From contig NZ_OANU01000002.1 of NCBI RefSeq assembly GCF_900089835.1, forward strand, positions 310,001-374,000: a DNA stretch of 64,000 nucleotides, given 5' to 3'. The notes below the pieces were generated by a model, which did no database searches, was not told the origin of the DNA, and saw only the letters and a list, made by a program, of their open reading frames with translations. The position numbers were made by a program, and so were the translations under genes. Below are positions 28,247 to 36,785 of the stretch, in pieces (position 1 is the stretch's first letter; every line of letters begins with the position of its first letter). The stretch is from Vibrio thalassae (lineage in GTDB: Bacteria; Pseudomonadota; Gammaproteobacteria; Enterobacterales; Vibrionaceae).

Positions 28247-29929
28247 ATGCTTGCGCATATTAAAAAAACAGCACTAGCGACCGCAATTATCGCAACCTCA
28301 GTAACAGGCTTTAGCTCTGTTACCGTCGCAGCAGAACGCAGCGAATTGACCATCCACCCGAAAGAGTTCAACACTTTTGTACGCAACTTTAACCCTTATC
28401 TGGGTGCGACCAACTTACACACTACGACAGATTTTTTATTCGAACCTTTAGTTGTTTTCAACGAAATGCACGGTAACAAGCCCGTATTTCGTTTGGCTGA
28501 AGGCTTCAAAATGTCGGACGACCTAAAAACCGTGACCTTTGATATCCGCAAAGGTGTGAAATGGTCTGACGGCGAAACCTTTGATGCTGATGACGTTCTA
28601 TTCTCATTCAATCTAGTGCAGAAAAATCCAGCACTAGACCAAAGCGGCATCAACTCTTGGGTAGAGAAAGTTGAAAAACTGAACGACTACCAAGTGAAGT
28701 TCTATCTCACTGAAGCAAACTCAAACGTTCCTTACGAGATTGTTAAAGTGCCAGTTGTGCCTGAGCACGTATGGAAAGACGTTAAAGATCCTACGACCTT
28801 CACAAACGAAAATCCTGTAGGCTCTGGTCCATTTACTGAGATCGATACGTTCACTCCGCAGCTATACGTTCAATGCCGCAACCCTAACTATTGGGATAAT
28901 GACAACCTAGAGGTAGATTGCCTGCGTGTTCCACAAATCGCTAACAACGATCAGTTCCTTGGTAAAGTTGTTAACTCAGAAATGGACTGGACGTCATCGT
29001 TTATTCCTGACATTGACCGCACTTATGCTGCCGCCTCTCCTAACCATCAATATTGGTATCCACCGTCAGGTACGCAAGCATTTGTTGTTAACTTCAAACA
29101 CCAAGATGCAGCGAAAAAAGAAGCCCTCACTAATGTCGACTTCCGTCGCGCATTCTCAATGGCTCTTGACCGTCAAACTATTATCGATATTGCTTTCTAC
29201 GGCGGCGGTACTGTGAATGACTTTGCTTCTGGTCTTGGCTACGCATTCTCTGCTTGGTCTGACGAAGCGGTTCACAATAAATACAAAGGCTACAACAGCT
29301 ATGATGTTGAAGGTGCAAAAGCATTGCTAGAAAAAGCAGGCTTTAAAGACGTCGATGGCGATGGCTTTGTCGATACTCCATCAGGCAAATCGTTTGAGCT
29401 ATTCATCCAATCACCAAACGGTTGGACAGACTTTAACAACACAGTTCAACTGGCTGTAGAACAACTGGCTGAAGCAGGCATTAAAGCTAAAGCTCGAACG
29501 CCTGATTTCTCTGTGTACAACCAAGCTATGTTAGAAGGTAACTACGACGTCGCTTATACCAACTACTTCCACGGAGCTGATCCATACACATATTGGAACT
29601 CTGGTTATAACTCAACGCTTCAAGCTGGTGACGGTATGCCTCGCTTTGCAATGCACTTCTATAAGAATGCTGAGTTAGATAACTTACTAAATAGCTTCTA
29701 CAAGACGGCAGATAAAGATGAGCAGCTAGAAATTGCTCATGGCATCCAGAAGATCATTGCTCAAGACCAAGTCACTATTCCAGTGATGTCAGGTGCTTAC
29801 ATGTACCAATACAACACCACTCGTTTTGCGGGTTGGTGGAACGAGCAAAATCCTCAAGGTCGTCCAAATATCTGGGCAGGTATTCCAGAGCGTCTACTAC
29901 ACGTACTGGACCTAAAACCAGTGAAGTAA
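28247..29929 (+). CDS. cbp: Periplasmic chitooligosaccharide-binding protein (CBP)
   Basis: A 560-residue solute-binding protein of the SBP_bac_5 (OppA/DppA-like) family. A signal peptide ends around residue 29 (SVTVAA before ERSEL). It captures chitin oligosaccharides in the periplasm for the adjacent ABC transporter; in V. cholerae the homologue (VC0620) also restrains the sensor ChiS. The start has an AAGGA site 7 bases upstream. A strong hairpin after the gene probably makes CBP more abundant than the membrane parts. chiS is not in this window. Confidence 0.93.
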   Translation: MLAHIKKTALATAIIATSVTGFSSVTVAAERSELTIHPKEFNTFVRNFNPYLGATNLHTTTDFLFEPLVVFNEMHGNKPVFRLAEGFKMSDDLKTVTFDIRKGVKWSDGETFDADDVLFSFNLVQKNPALDQSGINSWVEKVEKLNDYQVKFYLTEANSNVPYEIVKVPVVPEHVWKDVKDPTTFTNENPVGSGPFTEIDTFTPQLYVQCRNPNYWDNDNLEVDCLRVPQIANNDQFLGKVVNSEMDWTSSFIPDIDRTYAAASPNHQYWYPPSGTQAFVVNFKHQDAAKKEALTNVDFRRAFSMALDRQTIIDIAFYGGGTVNDFASGLGYAFSAWSDEAVHNKYKGYNSYDVEGAKALLEKAGFKDVDGDGFVDTPSGKSFELFIQSPNGWTDFNNTVQLAVEQLAEAGIKAKARTPDFSVYNQAMLEGNYDVAYTNYFHGADPYTYWNSGYNSTLQAGDGMPRFAMHFYKNAELDNLLNSFYKTADKDEQLEIAHGIQKIIAQDQVTIPVMSGAYMYQYNTTRFAGWWNEQNPQGRPNIWAGIPERLLHVLDLKPVK

Positions 29930-29939
29930 ACACAAACTA

Positions 29940-29966
29940 AAAGCGGTACATCCGTACCGCTTTCTT
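29940..29966 (+). terminator. Attenuator between cbp and the permease genes
   Basis: Stem AAAGCGGTAC / GTACCGCTTT with an ATCC loop, followed by a broken T-tract (TTTCTTCC). Partial termination would favour cbp expression. Confidence 0.8.
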
Positions 29967-30079
29967 CCCCTCTCTATGTCTATTTGATGTTTGGCGCTCG
30001 TCGTCAGGGGATTGCTCGTCTCTAATTTGGAGGCGGCGTAGCCAGCTAAGGAAAAAGCTGGGTAATTAAGGTGTGAGTT

Positions 30080-31066
30080 ATGGGTTATTTTTTAAGACGT
30101 TTGTCATTATATGTAGTAGCACTATTAGTTGCGGCTACTATCAACTTTATTATTCCAAGGGCGATGCCGGGCGATCCGGTTACTATGATGTTCGCTCATA
30201 CAACGGTGCAAATTACACCAGAACGAATTGCCGCGATGAGAGAGCTATTGGGCTTTGTTGACGGTAACTTATTTGTTCAATATCTGACCTACATGAAGAA
30301 CATTTTAAGTTGGGAGCTTGGTGTTTCGGTTCAGTTCTTCCCATTGACCGTTAGTGAGCTGTTAGGCGGTGCATTTGGTTGGTCACTGTTTCTGGCTGGC
30401 ACCGCTGTCGTGATGTCTTTCTCTATCGGCTCAATTCTCGGTATTTTCGCCGCTTGGAAGCGCGGGTCTCGTTTCGACACATTCGTCACTCCTGGAATGC
30501 TCATCATTCAAGCGATCCCCCCTGTGGTTATTGCCATGTTAGCCATGTTTATCTTTGCGATAGGCCTGAAATGGTTTCCTACGGGTTATGCGTATACCCC
30601 AGGCACCATTCCTGAGTGGACGAGCTGGGCATTTATCAAAGATATGCTTTATCACGCAGCACTTCCCCTATTTTGCGCCACTGTCATTCAAATCGGTGGC
30701 TTCCTAGTAAACATGCGTAACAACATGATCAACTTGTTGGGAGAAGACTACATCACTATGGCTCGCGGTAAGGGCTTAAGTGAAAACCGCGTCGTCTTCA
30801 ACTATGCAGCGCGTAACGCGCTCCTACCCAGTGTCACCGCGCTTTCCATGGCGTTAGGTATGGCGATTGGTGGTCAGTTAATTGTCGAAATCATCTTCAA
30901 CTATCCAGGGCTTGGCAGTGTCATGCTGAATGCGATTCATGCTCGTGACTACCAAGTACTGCAAGGACAACTTCTTATTATGACGCTCTTTATGCTGTTC
31001 TTTAACTTGGCTGCTGACATGTTGTATGTCGTGCTAGACCCACGTCTACGCAAGGGAGGTAAATAG
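30080..31066 (+). CDS. Chitooligosaccharide ABC transporter permease (OppB/DppB type)
   Basis: A 328-residue inner-membrane permease with about six helices and the BPD_transp_1 fold. The EAA-type loop that meets the ATPases appears as DYITMARGKGLSENRVVFNYAARNALLP. The N-terminal IPRAMPGDPV segment is typical of DppB-like permeases. It pairs with the next gene, from which it is 2 bases away. It equals VC0619 in the chitobiose operon of V. cholerae by order and family. Confidence 0.93.
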   Translation: MGYFLRRLSLYVVALLVAATINFIIPRAMPGDPVTMMFAHTTVQITPERIAAMRELLGFVDGNLFVQYLTYMKNILSWELGVSVQFFPLTVSELLGGAFGWSLFLAGTAVVMSFSIGSILGIFAAWKRGSRFDTFVTPGMLIIQAIPPVVIAMLAMFIFAIGLKWFPTGYAYTPGTIPEWTSWAFIKDMLYHAALPLFCATVIQIGGFLVNMRNNMINLLGEDYITMARGKGLSENRVVFNYAARNALLPSVTALSMALGMAIGGQLIVEIIFNYPGLGSVMLNAIHARDYQVLQGQLLIMTLFMLFFNLAADMLYVVLDPRLRKGGK

Positions 31067-31068
31067 TC

Positions 31069-32094
31069 ATGAAAGGTTTTCTATCTTTAGTTTGGCGTAA
31101 TACCACGGCGCGCATTGGACTTATTATCATTGGCTTATTTATGTTTGTGGCCATTGCTGCACCATTAGTCACCAAACATGCCCCAGACAAACGTACTGGT
31201 AACCCTCACGAGTACCCCTCTGCGGTGGTGAAGTTAGCACAAGCTAACCCGGACGGTTGGGTAGCACAGCATCTCGCGGATGATCGCAGAACGTTACTCA
31301 TGTCGAAAAAGGCGGATCATGTATTGGGCACCACGCGCATGGGTCGTGATGTCTGGTCACAAGTGGCTTACGGCGCTCGTGTATCACTGATGGTGGGTTT
31401 TAGCGCAGGCCTTATTGTGTGTGTGTTAGCAACAGTGATCGGAATTTCCGCTGGCTACTTTGGCGGCCGTGTAGATAGTGTGCTGACCTCAGCTATGAAC
31501 ATTATGCTCGTCATTCCTCCTTGGCCTCTTCTGTTCGTTGTCGCAGCCTTTGTGGGTGAAGCCGGCCCCATGACCATCGCGGTCGTTATTGCCTCCATTT
31601 CTTGGGCATGGGGAGCTAGGGTTATTCGGGCACAAACCTTATCGCTGCGAGAGAAAGAGTTTGTAAAAGCGGCTGAGGTACTTGGAGAATCACGACTACG
31701 CATCATTTTTGTTGAGCTGCTACCAAACCTAATCTCAATTGTGGGTGCAAGTTTTATCGGCTCCGTGTCTTACGCCATCTTGATGGAAGCCATTATCTCT
31801 TTCTTGGGAATGGGCGATCCCAATACCATCAGTTGGGGCATCATGCTTTATAACGTACAAACTTCTTCTGCCATGCTGATAGGCGCATGGTGGGAAATTC
31901 TAGCTCCATGTATCGCATTGACTCTTCTGGTCACAGGTCTAGCACTGCTTAACTTTGCCGTCGATGAAATTGCCAACCCTCAGCTTCGTTCTCATAAAGG
32001 CCTTAAACGCTGGAAGAAACTGGCAGAGCAAGACAAACAGGAACGCGAAGTACCCGTCGCGCCACAAAATGCACTTTGGAGCGGAGATCGTTAA
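31069..32094 (+). CDS. Chitooligosaccharide ABC transporter permease (OppC/DppC type)
   Basis: A 341-residue second permease with an N-terminal helix, a periplasmic segment (about residues 35-95) and a five-helix permease core. The coupling loop includes SLREKEFVKAAEVLGESRLRIIFVELLPN. The segment LGTTRMGRDVWSQVAYGARVSL is the DppC-type signature. It forms a heterodimer with the preceding permease. The stop lies 2 bases before the ATPase start chosen here. Confidence 0.93.
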   Translation: MKGFLSLVWRNTTARIGLIIIGLFMFVAIAAPLVTKHAPDKRTGNPHEYPSAVVKLAQANPDGWVAQHLADDRRTLLMSKKADHVLGTTRMGRDVWSQVAYGARVSLMVGFSAGLIVCVLATVIGISAGYFGGRVDSVLTSAMNIMLVIPPWPLLFVVAAFVGEAGPMTIAVVIASISWAWGARVIRAQTLSLREKEFVKAAEVLGESRLRIIFVELLPNLISIVGASFIGSVSYAILMEAIISFLGMGDPNTISWGIMLYNVQTSSAMLIGAWWEILAPCIALTLLVTGLALLNFAVDEIANPQLRSHKGLKRWKKLAEQDKQEREVPVAPQNALWSGDR

Positions 32095-32096
32095 TC

Positions 32097-33086
32097 ATGT
32101 CAGAACCACTAATTTCAGTCCGCAATTTGTGCGTAGATTACATCACTGAAGCAGGCGATGTTCGAGCGTGCAACAATGTAAGTTTCGATATCGGTAAAGG
32201 CGAAGTATTTGGTCTTGCAGGGGAGTCTGGTTGCGGTAAGTCGACCGTTGCTTTCTCGCTCATGCGCTTACACAAGCCGCCAGCGTTTATCTCAGGTGGT
32301 GAGGTCATCTTCAATGGCGAAGATATCCTTCAATACAGTGATGATAAGATGCAAAACTTCCGTTGGAGCCAAATGTCTATGGTGTTCCAAAGCGCCATGA
32401 ACGCTTTGAATCCCGTCCTAACCATGGAAGAGCAGTTCTGTGACGTTATTATGCGCCACACCAATATGACTCGTGAACAAGCCGTAAGACGTGCGCAAGG
32501 CTTATTGGAGATTGTTGATATTCATCCAAGTCGTCTTAACGACTACCCGCATCAGTTTTCTGGTGGTATGCGCCAGCGCTTGGTGATTGCAATTGCTCTC
32601 GCCCTCAACCCGAAAATGATCATCATGGATGAGCCAACCACGGCGCTTGATGTGGTTGTACAGCGTGAGATTTTGCAAAAGATCTATGCGCTCAAAGAGG
32701 AGTTTGGATTTTCGATCTTATTCATCACTCACGATATTTCGCTTATGGTGGAGTTCTCCGATCGTATTGGGATCATGTATTCCGGTGAGCTTATTGAAGT
32801 CGCCCCCTCACAACAGATCTTAGATTCGCCTTATCACCCATACACAAAAGGGCTGGGAAGTTCATTCCCGCCTTTAACAGGTCCAAAAACCAAGCTAACG
32901 GGCATTCCAGGTAATCCACTCAATCTATTGGAAATTCCACAAGGTTGTCGTTTCCAAGCACGATGCGATCGTGTTCATGAAGCGTGTACTCGTATACCGA
33001 CCAAGTTACGCCAAATTGAACCGAACCGTTTTTCTAACTGCCACTTATATGGCGACACCATCGCTGTATCGCAAGAGTTGTCATAA
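32097..33086 (+). CDS. Chitooligosaccharide ABC transporter ATPase (OppD type)
   Basis: A 329-residue ATPase with Walker A GESGCGKST, ABC signature SGGMRQRL, Walker B MIIMDEPTTALD and the C-terminal oligopeptide-type domain with a CRFQARC cysteine motif, known in OppD/F proteins to bind an iron-sulfur cluster. The frame is open from 32076, but the ATG at 32097 (MSEPLISVRNL) has a GGAG site upstream and fits family N-termini. It powers import together with the next gene. Confidence 0.94.
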   Translation: MSEPLISVRNLCVDYITEAGDVRACNNVSFDIGKGEVFGLAGESGCGKSTVAFSLMRLHKPPAFISGGEVIFNGEDILQYSDDKMQNFRWSQMSMVFQSAMNALNPVLTMEEQFCDVIMRHTNMTREQAVRRAQGLLEIVDIHPSRLNDYPHQFSGGMRQRLVIAIALALNPKMIIMDEPTTALDVVVQREILQKIYALKEEFGFSILFITHDISLMVEFSDRIGIMYSGELIEVAPSQQILDSPYHPYTKGLGSSFPPLTGPKTKLTGIPGNPLNLLEIPQGCRFQARCDRVHEACTRIPTKLRQIEPNRFSNCHLYGDTIAVSQELS

Positions 33087-33138
33087 GCAACCAGCAACGA
33101 ACTGAGCAAGTTATACAAGGAATTTCTGGAGAAACATT

Positions 33139-34131
33139 ATGAGCAACTATGGTGAACTACTGATTGAAGGCAACAACGTTATCAAAGATTTCGCAATCAA
33201 CAGTAATACGCTAAAACAACCCATGATGCGTGCTATCAACGACGTCTCATTCAAAATGTACAAAAGTCGCGGTCTTGCGGTAGTTGGTGAGTCAGGCTCT
33301 GGCAAATCAACAACGGCAAAAATGATCGCCAAAATGTATGCCCCAAGTGGTGGTGAAATTAAATATCGCGGCCGTGATATTCAAGAGATCAAAGCGCGTA
33401 GCGAGTTAATGAAGTACCGCGAAGGCGTGCAGATGGTATGGCAAGATCCGTTTGGTTCATTAAACCCTACACACACGATCTTTCATCATATTGCGCGTCC
33501 ACTACTGATCCACAACAAGGTGTCGAAAAGCAATAAAAAAGAGCTAGAAGAGCGAGTGTACGATCTGCTCGATCAAGTAGGCTTGATCCCACCTAAAGAA
33601 ACCGCAGCCAAATACCCTCATCAGCTTTCAGGTGGTCAAAGGCAGCGTGTCAATTTAGCGAGAAATATTGCGGTTGGAGCAGAAGTTGTCCTCGCTGATG
33701 AGCCCACCTCTATGCTCGATGTCTCGATTCGCGCTGGCGTTCTCAACCTGATGGAAGAGATGAAGTTTGAAAAACAAATGTCATTGCTTTACATCACTCA
33801 CGATATCGCAACGGCTCGCTATATCGCAGAAGATATCTCGGTGATGTACGTCGGCCATATGGTGGAATGGGGCGATACCGATGAGGTCATTGCCAACCCT
33901 CAGCATCCTTACACCCAACTTCTAGTTTCCGCGGTACCGGATCCGAAGAAATCTATTCATGAGAAGTTGGAAGGTAATAAAGGCGAGATTCCACTCTGGA
34001 CACCGGCCTCCATTGGTTGCCCATTTGCGGGTCGATGCAAACACGCAACCAGTAAATGTACGCAAGCCTTGCCACCAGTGACCAAACTCGCTGACAACCA
34101 TTTTGTGCGTTGTTATCTCTACGAAAACTAA
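33139..34131 (+). CDS. Chitooligosaccharide ABC transporter ATPase (OppF type)
   Basis: A 330-residue ATPase with Walker A GESGSGKST, signature SGGQRQRVNLARNIA, Walker B VLADEPTSMLD and a C-terminal CPFAGRC cysteine motif. It is the partner of the preceding OppD-type subunit. The N-terminal region (IKDFAINSNTLKQPMMRAINDVS) is longer than in many ABC ATPases, as is usual for OppF. A GC hairpin follows before the enzyme genes. Confidence 0.94.
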   Translation: MSNYGELLIEGNNVIKDFAINSNTLKQPMMRAINDVSFKMYKSRGLAVVGESGSGKSTTAKMIAKMYAPSGGEIKYRGRDIQEIKARSELMKYREGVQMVWQDPFGSLNPTHTIFHHIARPLLIHNKVSKSNKKELEERVYDLLDQVGLIPPKETAAKYPHQLSGGQRQRVNLARNIAVGAEVVLADEPTSMLDVSIRAGVLNLMEEMKFEKQMSLLYITHDIATARYIAEDISVMYVGHMVEWGDTDEVIANPQHPYTQLLVSAVPDPKKSIHEKLEGNKGEIPLWTPASIGCPFAGRCKHATSKCTQALPPVTKLADNHFVRCYLYEN

Positions 34132-34136
34132 TTACA

Positions 34137-34159
34137 CGCTCCTGTAATGGGAGCGCTTC
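34137..34159 (+). terminator. Weak intra-operon hairpin before the GH9 gene
   Basis: CGCTCC (34137-34142) / GGAGCG (34150-34155), followed by CTTCTT. It probably attenuates or stabilises, rather than ends, the transcript. Confidence 0.5.
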
Positions 34160-34183
34160 TTCTCGACAGGTGAATGAAAAACG

Positions 34184-35905
34184 ATGCAATTGCTCACTAA
34201 TCATATTGGCTATCAGGTAAACAATGCGAAACGCGCAGTGTTGATGTGTACTGATCCACATCATCCAGTGACGACGGCATATTTAGTTGATGCGTATTCT
34301 GAAAACACCGTTCTAGAGCTCATACTCGAAGGCGGACAGTCTGTCGACAACTGGCACTGTGGGGTGTTTTTTACTATCGACTTCAGTCAATATCAGCAGG
34401 CAGGACGTTACTACCTTCGCTACCAGTCCATTCGCTCTCATGATTTTGTGATTGAAGAACACAATCTATTAACGCGCAGTTTTTCTGATGTCATTCATTA
34501 TTTCAAATCTCAACGCTGCGGTGGACAATTCGATAAACACGATAAGCAAGCGCGTATTATCGGCAGCGATGACACCGCCGATGTGCACGGTGGTTGGTAT
34601 GATGCTTCGGGAGATGTCAGTAAATATCTAAGCCACCTTTCCTACGCCAATTACCTCAATCCACAACAAACGCCAATGGTGGTTTGGAATATGCTGAAAG
34701 CGGACGATCTTCTGTTCGCACAACAAGACGCCCCAAATTTTGTGCGTGCACGTTTGCAAGAGGAAGCACTTTACGGCGCCGAGTTTCTTGCTCGCATGCA
34801 ACATAGCGACGGTTACTTTTACATGACCGTGTTTGATAAGTGGAGCAAAGATGTCGAACAGCGCGATATCTGTGCCTACGAGACTCAATTAGGTCACAAG
34901 AAGCAAGACTATCAAGCAGGTTTTCGACAAGGTGCTGGCATCGCGATTGCCGCTCTTGCCAAAGCGAGTCAATCTGAGTCGGCCACCTGTTCCCAAGCAG
35001 CGCATTTTATTGAGCTAGCCCAAAAAGGCTATTGGCACTTACAACAACATAATACGCAATATCTCAACGACGGCATTGCTAATATCATTGATGAATACTG
35101 TGCTCTGCTGGCGACGGTCGAGCTTTATAGAGCGAGCGGTAAAGACCTTTATTTAGATCAAGCGAGAATCTGGGCGGACTCATTAGCCTTGCGGGCTAAG
35201 GCCGACGACAACTACGATTTCTTCTGGTCTAGTGATTGTGACGGTTCTCGCCCGTTTTACCACGCTGCTGAAGCGGGATTACCTGTCATTGCATTAGCAG
35301 AATATCTTACTATCGAGACTAACCTAGAACGTCAACAACGTTTCATGCAGTTAGTCACACAAGCCTGTCAATTTGAACTGACCGTCACCACTGAAGTATT
35401 TAATCCCTTTAGTTATCCAAGACAGTATGTAAAAGGCGTTGATGAGCCAAAACGCTCTGCCTTTTTCATTCCACATAACAACGAGTCTGGCTATTGGTGG
35501 CAAGGTGAAAATGCCCGTATTGCGTCTCTCGCCTCCATGGCTTTGATTGCCAAGAGCATTGTCTCTGACACCTCAGTTAAGCATCAGTTAGAGGGCTACG
35601 CTACTCACTGCCTCGACTGGATATTAGGATCGAATCCTTATGACATGTGTATGTTAGACGGTTACGGTTTTAATAACCCCGATTATCTACCGCAGCTTGG
35701 ATTTTTCAATGCTCACGGCGGTATCTGTAATGGCATTACTGGCGGCTTTGACGATGAACGTGATATTGCTTTTAACCCCAAAGAGCAAAAAGACGACATG
35801 CTGCAAAACTGGCGTTGGGGTGAGCAGTGGATTCCTCATGCTGCATGGTATCTGTTAGCAGTGGCACTAAAGCTTAGCGATAGCAAAGGTGAACATCATG
35901 GCTAG
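34184..35905 (+). CDS. GH9 exo-beta-D-glucosaminidase (endoglucanase-related)
   Basis: A 573-residue protein without a signal peptide. An N-terminal immunoglobulin-like cellulase domain (about residues 1-85) is followed by a GH9 (alpha/alpha)6 domain. The GH9 base region reads GGWYDASGD, and the C-terminal acid region contains NWRWGEQWI. Homologues in the same operon of Vibrionaceae act as exo-beta-D-glucosaminidases on chitosan oligosaccharides rather than as cellulases. It is followed, with an 8-base overlap, by the glucosamine kinase gene, which fits release of GlcN inside the cell. Older annotations call it endoglucanase. Confidence 0.88.
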   Translation: MQLLTNHIGYQVNNAKRAVLMCTDPHHPVTTAYLVDAYSENTVLELILEGGQSVDNWHCGVFFTIDFSQYQQAGRYYLRYQSIRSHDFVIEEHNLLTRSFSDVIHYFKSQRCGGQFDKHDKQARIIGSDDTADVHGGWYDASGDVSKYLSHLSYANYLNPQQTPMVVWNMLKADDLLFAQQDAPNFVRARLQEEALYGAEFLARMQHSDGYFYMTVFDKWSKDVEQRDICAYETQLGHKKQDYQAGFRQGAGIAIAALAKASQSESATCSQAAHFIELAQKGYWHLQQHNTQYLNDGIANIIDEYCALLATVELYRASGKDLYLDQARIWADSLALRAKADDNYDFFWSSDCDGSRPFYHAAEAGLPVIALAEYLTIETNLERQQRFMQLVTQACQFELTVTTEVFNPFSYPRQYVKGVDEPKRSAFFIPHNNESGYWWQGENARIASLASMALIAKSIVSDTSVKHQLEGYATHCLDWILGSNPYDMCMLDGYGFNNPDYLPQLGFFNAHGGICNGITGGFDDERDIAFNPKEQKDDMLQNWRWGEQWIPHAAWYLLAVALKLSDSKGEHHG

Positions 35906-36776
35906 ATTCATAGCAGGAATCGACGGTGGCGGCACCTCGTGTCGCGCCAGAGTGCTAGATAAAGATGGCACGATTATCGGTGAAGGCAAAAGTGGTAGCG
36001 CTAATATCATGTTGGGGGCAGAGGTTGCTTTAACCTCAATCATCGAAGCGATCTCCATTGCGCTGACACAAGGCGGTTTGGATAACTCCTACTTAAACCA
36101 AATCGATGTGGGTCTAGCACTAGCAGGCGCAGAGCATAAAGCCAGTTACCTCGCTTTCCTATCAGCCCCGCATCCATTTGCCAGTATCACTCTAAATACC
36201 GACGGCTACGGTGCATGTTTGGGCGCTCATGAAGGCAAAGATGGCGCCATCATGATCGCGGGCACAGGCTCTGTTGGTCTGTTTATTTCAGGTACAACGC
36301 AGCACGTCGTTGGTGGGCGTGAGTTTCCGATTTCTGACCAAGGAGGCGGCGCTATCATGGGGCTAAGGTTGATTCAAGATGTGTTGCTTATTCAAGACGG
36401 TATTTTGGATTCCTCTCCTTTGGCCGACATCGTAATGACGCATTTTAACAATGACATTGACCATGTAGTTGAATGGTCAAAGACCGCATTGCCTAGAGAT
36501 TACGGTCAGTTTTCACCGCAGATTTTTGAGTATGCCTATCTCAATGATCCTCTTGCGAAAAAATTACTGATGCAAACCGCCAATGATATTGAGATGTTTC
36601 TTACCGCCTTGCATCAGCGCGGGGCAGAAAACATCTGTTTAATGGGCAGTATTGCCGAACGTATTTTTGACTGGTTATCGCCAGCAGCGCAACGTTGGAT
36701 CGTGTCTCCAAAAGGAGATGCAATGGACGGTGCGTTGATGATGGCAGGACAACTAAATCACAATCTTTACGATTGA
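35898..36776 (+). CDS. gspK: Glucosamine-specific kinase GspK
   Basis: A 292-residue ASKHA-fold sugar kinase of the BadF/GlcNAc-kinase type. Phosphate motifs are GIDGGGTSC at the N-terminus and IAGTGSVG in the middle, with SDQGGG nearby. The V. cholerae counterpart (VC0614) phosphorylates glucosamine. The ATG at 35898 with AAAGGTGA upstream is preferred to 35889. It overlaps the GH9 gene by 8 bases, coupling GlcN release and phosphorylation. The symbol here means glucosamine kinase, not the type II secretion protein of the same name. Confidence 0.92.
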   Translation: MARFIAGIDGGGTSCRARVLDKDGTIIGEGKSGSANIMLGAEVALTSIIEAISIALTQGGLDNSYLNQIDVGLALAGAEHKASYLAFLSAPHPFASITLNTDGYGACLGAHEGKDGAIMIAGTGSVGLFISGTTQHVVGGREFPISDQGGGAIMGLRLIQDVLLIQDGILDSSPLADIVMTHFNNDIDHVVEWSKTALPRDYGQFSPQIFEYAYLNDPLAKKLLMQTANDIEMFLTALHQRGAENICLMGSIAERIFDWLSPAAQRWIVSPKGDAMDGALMMAGQLNHNLYD

Positions 36777-36785
36777 GGTATATCT

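Noticed and set aside
34184..35905. GH9 protein as a secreted cellulase working with the bcs cellulose genes
   Set aside because: There is no signal peptide, and it sits inside the chitin-oligosaccharide operon, overlapping a glucosamine kinase gene.
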